Source of the DNA: Bacteroidota bacterium
GTDB lineage: Bacteria; Bacteroidota; Bacteroidia; Bacteroidales; JAADJA01
Length of the DNA: 64,000 nt
Assembly (NCBI GenBank): GCA_020444515.1
Contig: JAHLKX010000005.1
Span: 186,001-250,000, forward strand
Reading direction: 5' to 3'
Part shown: positions 29,620 through 39,948 of the stretch, in pieces
How positions within the stretch are numbered: position 1 is the first letter of the stretch
Layout of the letters: each line of letters starts with the position of its first letter
Translations under genes and position numbers: made by a program
Notes under the pieces: model-generated
Seen by the model: the letters and a program-made list of their open reading frames with translations, nothing else
Databases searched by the model: none
What the model was told of the DNA's origin: nothing

Positions 29620-32475
29620 TTACAGTTCCTTCAATTTATGATCACCACTGATCTCTTTGCTTTCTATTTCCTTGCCATTGAGCGCCTGCAGTTCCTCCTC
29701 AAAAGATTTCCAACGGTTTCCGATGCAGACCATTTTGCATTCTTTTTCCAGGTTGGGACAAATACATTCCATGAATGTTTTTTCAATGATTTTCCGTTGC
29801 CTGATGTGGTGGAATTTACTGGAACCTGTCGCAGGACTGCCACTGGCCGGTCGGGCAATGACCTTAAGCGGGATCTCATTCAGTTCCATATGTATAAATG
29901 GCCAGGCACCCATGTTATAAGGCTCCTCCTGCACCCAGAGGAAAGTCTGGGCATGTTTATATTTCCCAACAATTTCCATCAATTGTTTTTTGGGCAACGG
30001 ATACAATTGTTCAATCCGAACCAAAGCAATCGAATCATTCTTCAATTTATCTTTTTCTTCAAAAAGGTCATAATAGACTTTACCGGTACAAAATACAACT
30101 TTATCAATTTTTTTGGGATCCGCCTGATGATCATCAATTACCTCTTTAAATCCTCCTTTTGACAGATCTTCAATGGGTGAAACACACAACGGATGACGCA
30201 GTAGGCTTTTCGGGGTGAAAATGATCAGAGGTTTACGGAATGGCCGGTAAAACTGCCTGCGGAGCACATGAAAAAAACTAGCCGGTGTTGTGCAATTCAC
30301 TACTTGCATATTGTATTCGGCACTCAGGGTAAGAAATCGTTCGACCCTGGCACTGGAATGCTCAGGCCCCTGTCCCTCATAGCCATGGGGCAAATAAACC
30401 ACCAGGTCATTCATAACATTCCACTTGTCTTCGGCACTGCTGATAAATTGATCAAAAATTACCTGCCCCCCGTTCATGAAGTCACCAAACTGGGCCTCCC
30501 ATATAGACAGACTGTCGGGTGTGAGGCATGAGTAACCATATTCAAAACCCAGTACACCATATTCTGAAAGAGGAGAGTTGAACACTTCGAAAACAGCCTG
30601 ATCTTTACTCAGGTTATTGAGGGGTACATATTCTTCTTCTGAATCTTCAATTTTTAAAACGGAATGACGGTGCGAAAAAGTTCCACGTGCACTGTCCTGT
30701 CCGCTCAAACGAACCGCACGACCTTCCTGGAGCAAAGTGCCATATGCCAGTAACTCTCCCATGGCCCAGTCGAGTTTTCCGGTTTTTTCGATCATTTCAC
30801 GACGATCGTCCTGTAATTTGCTTATTTTCCTGAAAAGTTTAATGTCTTTTGGTACCTCGGTCAGTTTTTTGCCAATATCCTTAAGCTTTTTTAGTTCCAC
30901 TCCTGTTTCTGGCGAAGATTCAAAATCTTCAGGCCTTGCTTTCCGGAGTTTTTTCCATTTATGCTGAATGAAAGCGATATCGAGTTTTTCGGAAGATTTG
31001 GCCTTATTGAAGCTCTCCTCAAAAACATCATTGAAGTGTTGAATCATCTTTCTGGCCTCTTCTTCCGTGAGATTGCCCGATTTAATCAGTTTTTCTTTAT
31101 AGATCGACATGGGATCGGGATGCTTCTCAATAACTTTGTATAGAATGGGTTGGGTAAACCGTGGTTCATCTCCTTCGTTATGACCGTACTTTCTATAACA
31201 AAGAATGTCAATAAAAACATCACGGTTAAAACGCTCCCTGTATTCCATTGCCAATTGAATGGTATAAACAACCGCTTCCACGTCATCACCATTAACGTGA
31301 AAGACTGGAGCCAATACCGTTTTGCCAACATCGGTGCAATATGTACTGGTCCTCCCATCAAGATAATCTGTTGTAAATCCTACCTGGTTATTCACTACCA
31401 AATGGATGGTTCCGCCGGTTTTATATCCGCTCAAACCCGACATTTGCACCACCTCATAAACAACACCCTGGCCAGCAACAGAAGCATCACCATGAATAAG
31501 GATAGGCACAACTTTGTCAAAATCGTGATCATAATCCTTGTCGATCTTGGCCCGGGCTATTCCCTGAGCAACCGGATCAACAGCTTCAAGGTGAGAAGGG
31601 TTGGGTGAGAGGGTTAATGTCACTTTCTTTTTACTGGTAGTTTCCCGCTCAGCAACATAACCCAAATGGTATTTCACATCCCCGAGCAAGGCCTCATCTT
31701 CATATTCCAGTCCTTCAAATTCGCTGAAAATATCTTCATAAGGCTTCTTCATAATATTGGCCAGAACATTCAACCGACCCCTGTGGGACATGCCAATTAC
31801 AAATTCCCTTGTGCCCAGTTCAGCTCCTTTTTCCATGATCGCATCCAATGCCGGGATCAATGCTTCGGCACCCTCAAGAGAAAATCGTTTTTGTCCAGGA
31901 AACCGTTTATGGATAAATTTTTCAAACAATACAGCCCGGCTCATGTGTTTGAATATATATTTTTTATCCTCATCCGTAAAATCATAGGTGTTTTTAGAGC
32001 GCTCCATTTTATCTTTGAGCCATCCATAGATCTCCGGTTTGCGGATGTACATATACTCAGCACCAACGGATTGGCAATAGGTGCTCTCCAGGTGTGCAAT
32101 GATATCTTTGAGTTTGGCTTTACCAATGCCTATCTCATTACCAGCCTGGAATTCTTTTTCCAGATCTGATTCGGAAAGACCGAAATTTTCGAGAGCCAGT
32201 GTTGGCGTATACGTCCTTCTTTTCCTGACCGGGTTGGTTTTTGTGAATAAATGACCCCTTTGGCGATACCCATTGATCAGGTTGATCACTTTGAACTCAG
32301 AGGGGTAAATTAATTTATCTTCAGTAAGTTGGGGGTAGTCGGTCCGGGCAAATTCAAAACCTTCGAAAAATTTATGCCAGCTTTCATCAATTGAATTGGG
32401 GTCTTCTTTATAGAGTCGGTATAATTCATCGATTTGTTCGGGATCACTGCCAGTCAGCCATGAGAATCTATCCAT
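29620..32475 (-). CDS. sucA: 2-oxoglutarate dehydrogenase E1
   Basis: RFSLEGAEALIPALDAI, IGMSHRGRLNVLAN, ILIHGDASVAGQGVVYE, HRHSVL, LPHGYEGQGPEHSSARVERFL. Confidence 0.97.
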   Translation of the reverse strand: MDRFSWLTGSDPEQIDELYRLYKEDPNSIDESWHKFFEGFEFARTDYPQLTEDKLIYPSEFKVINLINGYRQRGHLFTKTNPVRKRRTYTPTLALENFGLSESDLEKEFQAGNEIGIGKAKLKDIIAHLESTYCQSVGAEYMYIRKPEIYGWLKDKMERSKNTYDFTDEDKKYIFKHMSRAVLFEKFIHKRFPGQKRFSLEGAEALIPALDAIMEKGAELGTREFVIGMSHRGRLNVLANIMKKPYEDIFSEFEGLEYEDEALLGDVKYHLGYVAERETTSKKKVTLTLSPNPSHLEAVDPVAQGIARAKIDKDYDHDFDKVVPILIHGDASVAGQGVVYEVVQMSGLSGYKTGGTIHLVVNNQVGFTTDYLDGRTSTYCTDVGKTVLAPVFHVNGDDVEAVVYTIQLAMEYRERFNRDVFIDILCYRKYGHNEGDEPRFTQPILYKVIEKHPDPMSIYKEKLIKSGNLTEEEARKMIQHFNDVFEESFNKAKSSEKLDIAFIQHKWKKLRKARPEDFESSPETGVELKKLKDIGKKLTEVPKDIKLFRKISKLQDDRREMIEKTGKLDWAMGELLAYGTLLQEGRAVRLSGQDSARGTFSHRHSVLKIEDSEEEYVPLNNLSKDQAVFEVFNSPLSEYGVLGFEYGYSCLTPDSLSIWEAQFGDFMNGGQVIFDQFISSAEDKWNVMNDLVVYLPHGYEGQGPEHSSARVERFLTLSAEYNMQVVNCTTPASFFHVLRRQFYRPFRKPLIIFTPKSLLRHPLCVSPIEDLSKGGFKEVIDDHQADPKKIDKVVFCTGKVYYDLFEEKDKLKNDSIALVRIEQLYPLPKKQLMEIVGKYKHAQTFLWVQEEPYNMGAWPFIHMELNEIPLKVIARPASGSPATGSSKFHHIRQRKIIEKTFMECICPNLEKECKMVCIGNRWKSFEEELQALNGKEIESKEISGDHKLKEL

Positions 32476-32630
32476 AAATACGAGCTTAGCGATTGTTGTG
32501 CAAAATTACGAATTTATATTTACGATCTTATTCTAACAAAGAATCTTACATTTAAGTAATTACGATGCTTTTTGTTCACCCAAAATACCATAATAATTGA
32601 AAATGCAGGATCCCATTGAAAAACTCCAGG

Positions 32631-33899
32631 TTAATGAACAATGAATTTCCTGGTACTGGAAAATGCGTTTTCACGGATCAGGCTGATGAAGTAAACACCT
32701 TGTTTTAGACCCTCTAATGGTAAGTTGATTTTATTTACCCCAGGAGGGATTGATGCTTCAGATACAGGTCGTCCTAATAGATCGGAAATATGAACCTGAT
32801 AGCTAGCGAAATTCGGATCTTGAATATTGATTTCCAAGACTTCCTTAACAGGGTTGTTAATGGTAAAATCAAATGTAGCAGAATAATTATGTTGAATGAA
32901 AAGATTGTGATCCACCACAATGTCAATCACTACAGGCAGATGATCCGACATGTTGTACAGGGCATTCAATACATTTCCAGGCACGGATGTATTGGTTGGG
33001 GAAGAAGTGAGTGAGTTGTTGAAATGTTCTCCATCCTGCCCAACAGCAAAATAGGAATTTTCCAGGTATTTTATTTTGTTCGATCCTTCAAGGATTTCTT
33101 GAGAAACCAGGAAAAAATCAAAACGGTCGTCCATTCCGCCCCCTGAAAAACAATCTCCGTTTTCATGGGTTGACTGGGTGTGGATGTTGGCATAAAAACC
33201 ATTGTTATTCCAGTTTCCGATCTGATTGATGGGGTCGAAAAAACGAATGTCGGGATTGGCATAGTTCAGTAGATTTTGTAGTGCCAGTTCTGAACCCGAA
33301 TAGAGATTAAAATCCCCGGAAAACGTAAAATTCCCATCTGCTCCCGAGTTGTTGAGATAATTCATGAGTTTATTGGTTTCGTAAGCCCTTTCCTGAACAT
33401 TTTCAAAATCACTTCCCGCTTTTAGATGAGCCACTGCGCAATTGATTTCAATAGGTTCCGGCAGGTTTGATTTATCAGATGGGAGGATATTAAACCCGAA
33501 AATATCAATGTCACGCACATTGGTCTGAACCGCCACATAATTCGTTAATTCAAACTTCTGGTTTTTATAATACACCTGGTTAACAATAAATGAATTGGCC
33601 AGGTTATTAACATTCCCACGACTCCAATCGGAATTATTTACATTGAATACACTGTTGAGAATCAGATCATGGAAGGACTCCTCTTCTGATAGCTCATTCA
33701 CAAATACGATATCCGGCTTAACATACTCCACAATGGTTTTGAAGTAACCGTTTTTATTATTCACATTGTTATTGCCGGAAGTACAGCCTCCAAAGTTATT
33801 CCCATACATCAACAAATTATATTGCATCATTCGAATGGTGTCTTGTGAAGAGAGAACCAGACCTGATAAAATGAAAATGATAAATAAAAATGCCCTCAT
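32631..33899 (-). CDS. Secreted endonuclease/exonuclease/phosphatase-family protein with T9SS sorting domain
   Basis: MMQYNLLMYGN...DIVFVNELSEEE...FSGDFNLYSGSE...SDHLPVVIDI; C-terminal ...GLKQGVYFISLIRENAFSSTRKFIVH. Confidence 0.85.
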   Translation of the reverse strand: MRAFLFIIFILSGLVLSSQDTIRMMQYNLLMYGNNFGGCTSGNNNVNNKNGYFKTIVEYVKPDIVFVNELSEEESFHDLILNSVFNVNNSDWSRGNVNNLANSFIVNQVYYKNQKFELTNYVAVQTNVRDIDIFGFNILPSDKSNLPEPIEINCAVAHLKAGSDFENVQERAYETNKLMNYLNNSGADGNFTFSGDFNLYSGSELALQNLLNYANPDIRFFDPINQIGNWNNNGFYANIHTQSTHENGDCFSGGGMDDRFDFFLVSQEILEGSNKIKYLENSYFAVGQDGEHFNNSLTSSPTNTSVPGNVLNALYNMSDHLPVVIDIVVDHNLFIQHNYSATFDFTINNPVKEVLEINIQDPNFASYQVHISDLLGRPVSEASIPPGVNKINLPLEGLKQGVYFISLIRENAFSSTRKFIVH

Positions 33900-34057
33900 T
33901 TCAATTTTTTTGGCAAAAATAATAAAGCTCTTTAATTACCGGGTCGAATTACACGATATAGTTCAAAGATAGTGGATAAAAAATGTTTTGAACGGCCTGC
34001 AAGGTATCAATTTATTTATAATTTTGGCCGTCATTGGAAAAACAGGATAATTAAAAC

Positions 34058-36856
34058 ATGAGCGAACTGGACGAACAAAATGAATTGGAACCGACAGGCG
34101 ATGAATCGGAAAATTCTGAAGAAATTTCCGGTATTCCGGCAGATGAAGAAGGCAGTGGGGCTCATAAAACCATTCATTTGTCGGGGATGTATAAAAACTG
34201 GTTCCTCGACTATGCATCATATGTCATACTTGAGCGGGCCGTTCCTAACGTACAGGACGGATTGAAACCTGTTCAGCGAAGGATTCTTCATGCCATGAAA
34301 GACCTGGATGATGGTCGGTTTAACAAGGTGGCAAATATCATTGGTCATACGATGCAATATCACCCTCATGGAGATGCTTCCATCGGTGATGCATTGGTTC
34401 AGCTCGGGCAAAAAGATCTGCTCATCGATACCCAGGGAAACTGGGGAAATATCATGACCGGCGACAGTGCTGCAGCTTCACGTTACATCGAAGCGAGATT
34501 GTCAAAATTTGCCAGTGAAGTTGTTTTTAATACCAAAACCACTACCTGGAAACTTTCTTATGATGGCCGGAAAAAGGAGCCAGTGGTGTTGCCTGTAAAA
34601 TTCCCTTTGTTACTGGCCCAAGGTGTTGAAGGTATTGCCGTCGGCCTGGCTTCCAAGATCCTGCCGCATAATTTCAATGAATTGATTGATGGATCTATTT
34701 GTATCCTCAAAGATAAGGAGTATGAACTGGTCCCTGATTTTCCTACAGGGGGATTGGCCGATGTTTCGAAATACAATGATGGTAATCGGGGTGGTCGGGT
34801 ACGTGTGCGGGCAAAGATCCATCAGCAGGACAAGAAAACACTGGTGATCACCGAAATACCCTATGGTACAACCACCACCAGCCTCATCGATTCCATCATC
34901 TCTGCCAACGACAAAGGCAAGATCAAAATCAAAAAAATTGATGATAATACTGCAGAGAATGTGGAAATTATCGTTCACCTGTCACCCAACGTCTCGCCCG
35001 ATCAAACCATTGATGCACTCTATGCATTCACCAATTGTGAAATAAGTCTCTCGCCCAATACCTGTGTTATTGATGATGGCAGACCAAGATTTATTGGGGT
35101 AAAAGAAGTACTGGAAATTTCTACCCGGAATACGGTTGATCTTTTGCAAAAAGAGTTGGAAATTCGACGCGATGAGCTGATGGAGCAGTGGCATTTTGCC
35201 TCCCTAGAAAAGATTTTCATCGAAAAGCGAATTTACCGGAAGATTGAGGAATGTGAAACATGGGAAGCTGTTATTGAAGCCATTGATAAAGGATTGAAAC
35301 CCTATAAGAAACTTTTTAAAAGGGAAATTACCGAAGATGATATCATCAGGCTTACGGAGATAAAGATCAAGCGAATCTCTAAATACAATGCCTTCAAAGC
35401 AGATGAACAGATCAAACAGATTGAACTGGAGACGGATGAAGTTAACAATCACCTGCAACATCTAATTGAATTTGCCATCAATTATTTCCGTCAAATCAAA
35501 AAGAAATACGGAACCGGACGGGAACGAAAAACCGAGCTCCGTAGCTTTGATACCATTGAAGCAACCCGTGTGGCGGCTGCATCCCAAAAATTATATGTCA
35601 ATCGTGAGGAAGGATTTGCCGGTACATCTCTCCGTCGCGATGAATATGTGTGTGATTGTTCGGATATTGATGATATCATTGTTTTCAGGGGCGACGGAAC
35701 CTATTTGGTCACCAGGGTCTCCAATAAAACTTTTGTTGGGAAAGATATCCTGCATATCGATGTTTTTAAAAAGAATGATGATCGTACGATTTATAATGTT
35801 GTTTACCGCGATGGAAGGCGGGGTCCTTTCCGTGTAAAACGGTTTGCTGTAACCAGTATCACACGTGATAAGGAATATGACCTCACCAAAGGTGCCAAAG
35901 ATTCAAAAGTGATCTATTTTACAGCCAATCCAAACGGTGAAGCGGAGGTGATCAAAGTATTTCTGACCCCCAAGCCACGCATGAAAAAGACTGCCTTTGA
36001 ATTTGATTTCAGTGAACTGGATATCAAGGGGCGGGGAGCTCAGGGAAATATACTTTCAAAACATCCGGTCAGAAAGATATTGAAAAGAGAAGAAGGTGTT
36101 TCCACCCTGGGCGCAATTGATGTATGGTATGACGACACCGTGAAACGATTAAATACGGAAGAGCGCGGCAAATATCTCGGAGCTTTTAAATCCGATGATA
36201 AAATTCTGACTATCCAAAAATCGGGCAATTATAAAATGATGAGCTACGATTTGTCAAATCATTTTGATGAGGATATGTTTATCATTGAAAAGTTCAACCC
36301 CCATAAAATCCTTTCTGTTATCTACTGGGATGCATCCATTGAAAAGCACTATATCAAACGCTTCATCATTGAAGATGAAAATGGGATCAACAAGCGGGTA
36401 GACTTTATCGGCGATGAAAGTGGAAATGTATTACACGATATTAGCCTGGATTACCGACCTCAGGTAGAAGTGAAATTTGAAAATGATGCCCGCGGTAATC
36501 CTGTTGAAGACGAATGGATTAATGTGGAAGAATTTATAGGAGTCAAAAGCAATAAGGCCAAGGGGAAAAGAATTACCAATAAAAAAACGCGGAGCATTCG
36601 TTTCACTGATCCGCTTCCTTATGAAGAAGCGGTAGCCGATGAAGAAAAAGAAACTGTTGCAGAGCCGGAAACAACGCCTGAGGAAACCGCGGATAAGGTT
36701 GATGAAAGCCCGGAGCCAAAGGAGATAAGTGAATCGGAGAAAAAAAAGCCTGAGATCCTTAAAAAGAAAAAGACCTCGCCTCAAGTGAAGATCGTTGGTA
36801 AACATGAAAAAGATAAGGATGATACTGCTTCACAGATGCAAATTGATTTTGAATAA
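34058..36856 (+). CDS. DNA gyrase/topoisomerase IV subunit A
   Basis: YASYVILERAVPNVQDGLKPVQRRILHAM, HPHGDASIGDALVQLGQ, GNWGNIMTGDSAAASRYIEARL (catalytic Tyr). Confidence 0.95.
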   Translation: MSELDEQNELEPTGDESENSEEISGIPADEEGSGAHKTIHLSGMYKNWFLDYASYVILERAVPNVQDGLKPVQRRILHAMKDLDDGRFNKVANIIGHTMQYHPHGDASIGDALVQLGQKDLLIDTQGNWGNIMTGDSAAASRYIEARLSKFASEVVFNTKTTTWKLSYDGRKKEPVVLPVKFPLLLAQGVEGIAVGLASKILPHNFNELIDGSICILKDKEYELVPDFPTGGLADVSKYNDGNRGGRVRVRAKIHQQDKKTLVITEIPYGTTTTSLIDSIISANDKGKIKIKKIDDNTAENVEIIVHLSPNVSPDQTIDALYAFTNCEISLSPNTCVIDDGRPRFIGVKEVLEISTRNTVDLLQKELEIRRDELMEQWHFASLEKIFIEKRIYRKIEECETWEAVIEAIDKGLKPYKKLFKREITEDDIIRLTEIKIKRISKYNAFKADEQIKQIELETDEVNNHLQHLIEFAINYFRQIKKKYGTGRERKTELRSFDTIEATRVAAASQKLYVNREEGFAGTSLRRDEYVCDCSDIDDIIVFRGDGTYLVTRVSNKTFVGKDILHIDVFKKNDDRTIYNVVYRDGRRGPFRVKRFAVTSITRDKEYDLTKGAKDSKVIYFTANPNGEAEVIKVFLTPKPRMKKTAFEFDFSELDIKGRGAQGNILSKHPVRKILKREEGVSTLGAIDVWYDDTVKRLNTEERGKYLGAFKSDDKILTIQKSGNYKMMSYDLSNHFDEDMFIIEKFNPHKILSVIYWDASIEKHYIKRFIIEDENGINKRVDFIGDESGNVLHDISLDYRPQVEVKFENDARGNPVEDEWINVEEFIGVKSNKAKGKRITNKKTRSIRFTDPLPYEEAVADEEKETVAEPETTPEETADKVDESPEPKEISESEKKKPEILKKKKTSPQVKIVGKHEKDKDDTASQMQIDFE

Positions 36857-36885
36857 AATAATTTAAGGAACCTAAAACCGGGAAA

Positions 36886-38112
36886 ATGAAAAATAAAGAT
36901 ATTTTAGCTGTCTCCAATAGTGTGCAATGGATAGGTGTGTTGGATTATGACATCGTTACGTTTGATGTGGTCATGGAAACAAAGTATGGCACCACCTACA
37001 ATTCTTTTTTCATCGATGCCGAAAAAAAGACCATTGTTGAAACTTGTAAAGAAAAATTCTGGGATCAATACCTCGCCAAGATCAAAGCAGTTGTCGACCC
37101 GGAAGAAATTGAATACATCGTTATCAATCATACCGAACCCGACCATTCCGGAAATATTCGAAACTTATTGAACATTGCCCCCAATGCGCGGGTGGTAGGA
37201 AGTGGAAATGCGATTCGCTATCTCAAAGATATGATCGGTCCTGATTTCCCACATTTGATTGTGAAGCATGGTCAAAGCCTCAGCCTGGGAGACAAAAACC
37301 TTCAGTTTATTGGTGCGCCAAATCTTCACTGGCCTGATTCCATGTACACGTATCTTAAAGAAGAAAAAGTTCTTTTCACCTGCGATTCCTTTGGTTGTCA
37401 TTTTTGTCACGAAGACATGTTTGACGATAAAGTTGGAGACTTTGAAAATGCATTTAAATATTACTATGATGTCATACTGAAGCCCTTCAGCAAATTCATG
37501 CTAAAAGCCATTGATAAGATCCGCCCTCTTGATATTCAAGTCATTTGCCCCGGACATGGTCCTATTTTAAGAAGTAAATGGCAGCACTATGTTGATGTTT
37601 CGGAACAGTATGCCCGTGAATCTGTAGAATACCCTGAAAATCACCGGGTTTATATTCCTTATGTTTCAGCTTATCACAAAACCGGGATCATCGCCGAAAA
37701 AATAGCCGAAGGTATCCAACAATCCGGAGATGTTGAAGTGGTTATTCAGGACATAGAAACCATTTCAATGGGTGATCTGGATGAACAAATTACCCGCAGC
37801 TCGGCTATTATTGTAGGATCTCCTACCATCAATCAGAATATTTTACTTCCCATTTATAAACTATTTGCACTCATCAATCCGTTAAGGGATAAAGGTAAAC
37901 TGGCCGGTGCATTTGGATCATATGGTTGGAGCGGTGAAAACAAACAAATGATCGAATCCAATCTCAGAAATCTGAAACTGAATGTTTATGACGAAGGCGT
38001 CTTTGTGAAATTCACGCCTGATGAGGAGGAGGAAAAACAATGTATCGACTGGGGTCGGTCATTCGGAGAGGCGCTTCTGAAACAAAAAGCCAATAGTACA
38101 CCAGCCAGTTAG
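36886..38112 (+). CDS. FprA-family A-type flavoprotein (flavodiiron protein)
   Basis: NHTEPDHSGNIRNLL, FTCDSFGCHFC, CPGHGPILRSKW, flavodoxin domain GSPTINQNILLPIY, AFGSYGWSGE. Confidence 0.94.
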   Translation: MKNKDILAVSNSVQWIGVLDYDIVTFDVVMETKYGTTYNSFFIDAEKKTIVETCKEKFWDQYLAKIKAVVDPEEIEYIVINHTEPDHSGNIRNLLNIAPNARVVGSGNAIRYLKDMIGPDFPHLIVKHGQSLSLGDKNLQFIGAPNLHWPDSMYTYLKEEKVLFTCDSFGCHFCHEDMFDDKVGDFENAFKYYYDVILKPFSKFMLKAIDKIRPLDIQVICPGHGPILRSKWQHYVDVSEQYARESVEYPENHRVYIPYVSAYHKTGIIAEKIAEGIQQSGDVEVVIQDIETISMGDLDEQITRSSAIIVGSPTINQNILLPIYKLFALINPLRDKGKLAGAFGSYGWSGENKQMIESNLRNLKLNVYDEGVFVKFTPDEEEEKQCIDWGRSFGEALLKQKANSTPAS

Positions 38113-38153
38113 TAATGATGGGCTGCTGGGTGGCCATGACTTTGTTGCAAACT

Positions 38154-38984
38154 ATGCGAAAATTTTTTAATTCAATTCTTTTTATTTCGGTATTGGTATT
38201 ACTAGCGGCATGCTTTCCCGAGTATAAACTGGCCCGATCATTTATCAAAGCAGAAAAGGATATTTCCATTTTGGTTTTACCCACAAATTATGTTTTTAAG
38301 GAAAACCTGAAAAGGAGTGAGGCTGGCGATACCTCTGGAATGACAGGTGCCCAGGTTGACTCACTGTTGATGGCCAAATCGATCTTATTAAAAGATATTT
38401 CCGATTCGATATTTCTCGAAACCTTTATCAACAGCATGATGATAGAGTTTGAAAAGCTCGGTTTTAAAGTTTATAATCAATCCTATGCAGATAGTATTTT
38501 ATTTATTAAGTCACCGGCATATATACTCAATATCGGACAAATCCTCATTGAGGAACATTATAACAAATACAAGGATCAGGAAGAGATAGGTGATTATGAA
38601 TATTTTAAAACCATCGATCAGAATGCACTCACCTTCAATTTTTGGTTTGAATTGGGAGAACTGAATGATGAGCAGCAGGATCCAAAACTGTTTTTTGCCA
38701 GTGAAACAATCAATGATCTGGTGACCGGATATTTTCTGGAAAACCCATTCACAGGCAATGTAAAATATAAATACAACGTCAGCGAAATTGATTTGGACCT
38801 CGTTTATAAATATTGCGCTATCCTGGGAGAGCGTTATGCCGGATATACATACGATTATCTTATGAATAAATATATTCAGGAGAACTGGGATTTATATCGG
38901 GAACCCTATTTCTACATGCATTATAAAAGATACAATAAATCCCTGGATTCGACTGAAGAAGAACGTTTTATTGAAATGGAGTGA
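38154..38984 (+). CDS. Hypothetical lipoprotein
   Basis: MRKFFNSILFISVLVLLAACFPEYKLARSF lipobox. Start at 38154 preferred over 38115. Confidence 0.7.
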   Translation: MRKFFNSILFISVLVLLAACFPEYKLARSFIKAEKDISILVLPTNYVFKENLKRSEAGDTSGMTGAQVDSLLMAKSILLKDISDSIFLETFINSMMIEFEKLGFKVYNQSYADSILFIKSPAYILNIGQILIEEHYNKYKDQEEIGDYEYFKTIDQNALTFNFWFELGELNDEQQDPKLFFASETINDLVTGYFLENPFTGNVKYKYNVSEIDLDLVYKYCAILGERYAGYTYDYLMNKYIQENWDLYREPYFYMHYKRYNKSLDSTEEERFIEME

Positions 38985-38991
38985 GCGGATT

Positions 38992-39948
38992 TTATGCCGG
39001 ATCAGTTTGTTGGGTTGTTGATCCTTTACAAAAAGCAATATTTCTTTTCAATCCCTTATATTTTGTTCTCTTGACAGCTGATCCTTTGAATACTGTTTTG
39101 AATTCATTTTCCGACAATTGTTCCCAATCGTTTTTGCGCATTGCCCATAACCTTTCATTTGGCTTAAGAGTCGGTTCATTATGGGCTTCCGATAACCGGT
39201 TCCAGGGGCATACGTCCTGGCAGATATCACAACCAAAGATCCAGTCCTGAAACTTTTCCTTATCTACTTCCGGGATGTGATCGCCCCGGTATTCTATGGT
39301 TTGGTATGAAATGCATTTGCGGGAGTCGAGTCCGAGCAGATCCAGGGCATGGGTAGGACATGCATCGATGCAGCGGGTACATCCACCGCAGTGATTTGGA
39401 ACTGATTCTTCATCATATACCAACTCAAGGTCGGTAATGATCTCACCAATGAAGAAGTATGATCCCTGTTCTTTGTTGATGAGACAGGTGTTTTTTCCAA
39501 TCCAGCCCAGGCCGGCTTTGGATGCCCAGCTTCTTTCCAGCACCGGGGCCGAATCTACAAAAGGTCGGGCGTGTAGCTCACCAGCTTTGGATTTGATTTT
39601 TTTGATCAGGGTTTTCAATTTATCTTTGATGACATAGTGGTAATCAATTCCATAAGCGTATTTTGAGATTTTATAATTATCCTTTGCAGGAATTTCCTTT
39701 TCAGGGTAATAATTAAATAAAACGACAATGACTGACCGGGCTCCTTCGAGCAATTTTCGGGGATCCGTTCTTTTGTCGAAATGATTTTCCATCCATGCCA
39801 TCTCTCCATGCCAGCTCTTTTGCAACCACTTTTTAAGCCTTTGGGATTCTTCTGGCATAGCCTCTGCTTTCGCAATACCACATTTAGTAAAGCCCAGATT
39901 TATCGCTTCTGATTTAATATAGTCGGTGAGTTGCTTATTCATTGGCAA
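38992..39948 (-). CDS. queG: Epoxyqueuosine reductase
   Basis: WHGEMAWMENHFDKRTDPRKLLEGARSVIVVLFNYY, CGGCTRCIDACPTHAL, FGCDICQDVCPWNR. Confidence 0.95.
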   Translation of the reverse strand: MPMNKQLTDYIKSEAINLGFTKCGIAKAEAMPEESQRLKKWLQKSWHGEMAWMENHFDKRTDPRKLLEGARSVIVVLFNYYPEKEIPAKDNYKISKYAYGIDYHYVIKDKLKTLIKKIKSKAGELHARPFVDSAPVLERSWASKAGLGWIGKNTCLINKEQGSYFFIGEIITDLELVYDEESVPNHCGGCTRCIDACPTHALDLLGLDSRKCISYQTIEYRGDHIPEVDKEKFQDWIFGCDICQDVCPWNRLSEAHNEPTLKPNERLWAMRKNDWEQLSENEFKTVFKGSAVKRTKYKGLKRNIAFCKGSTTQQTDPA

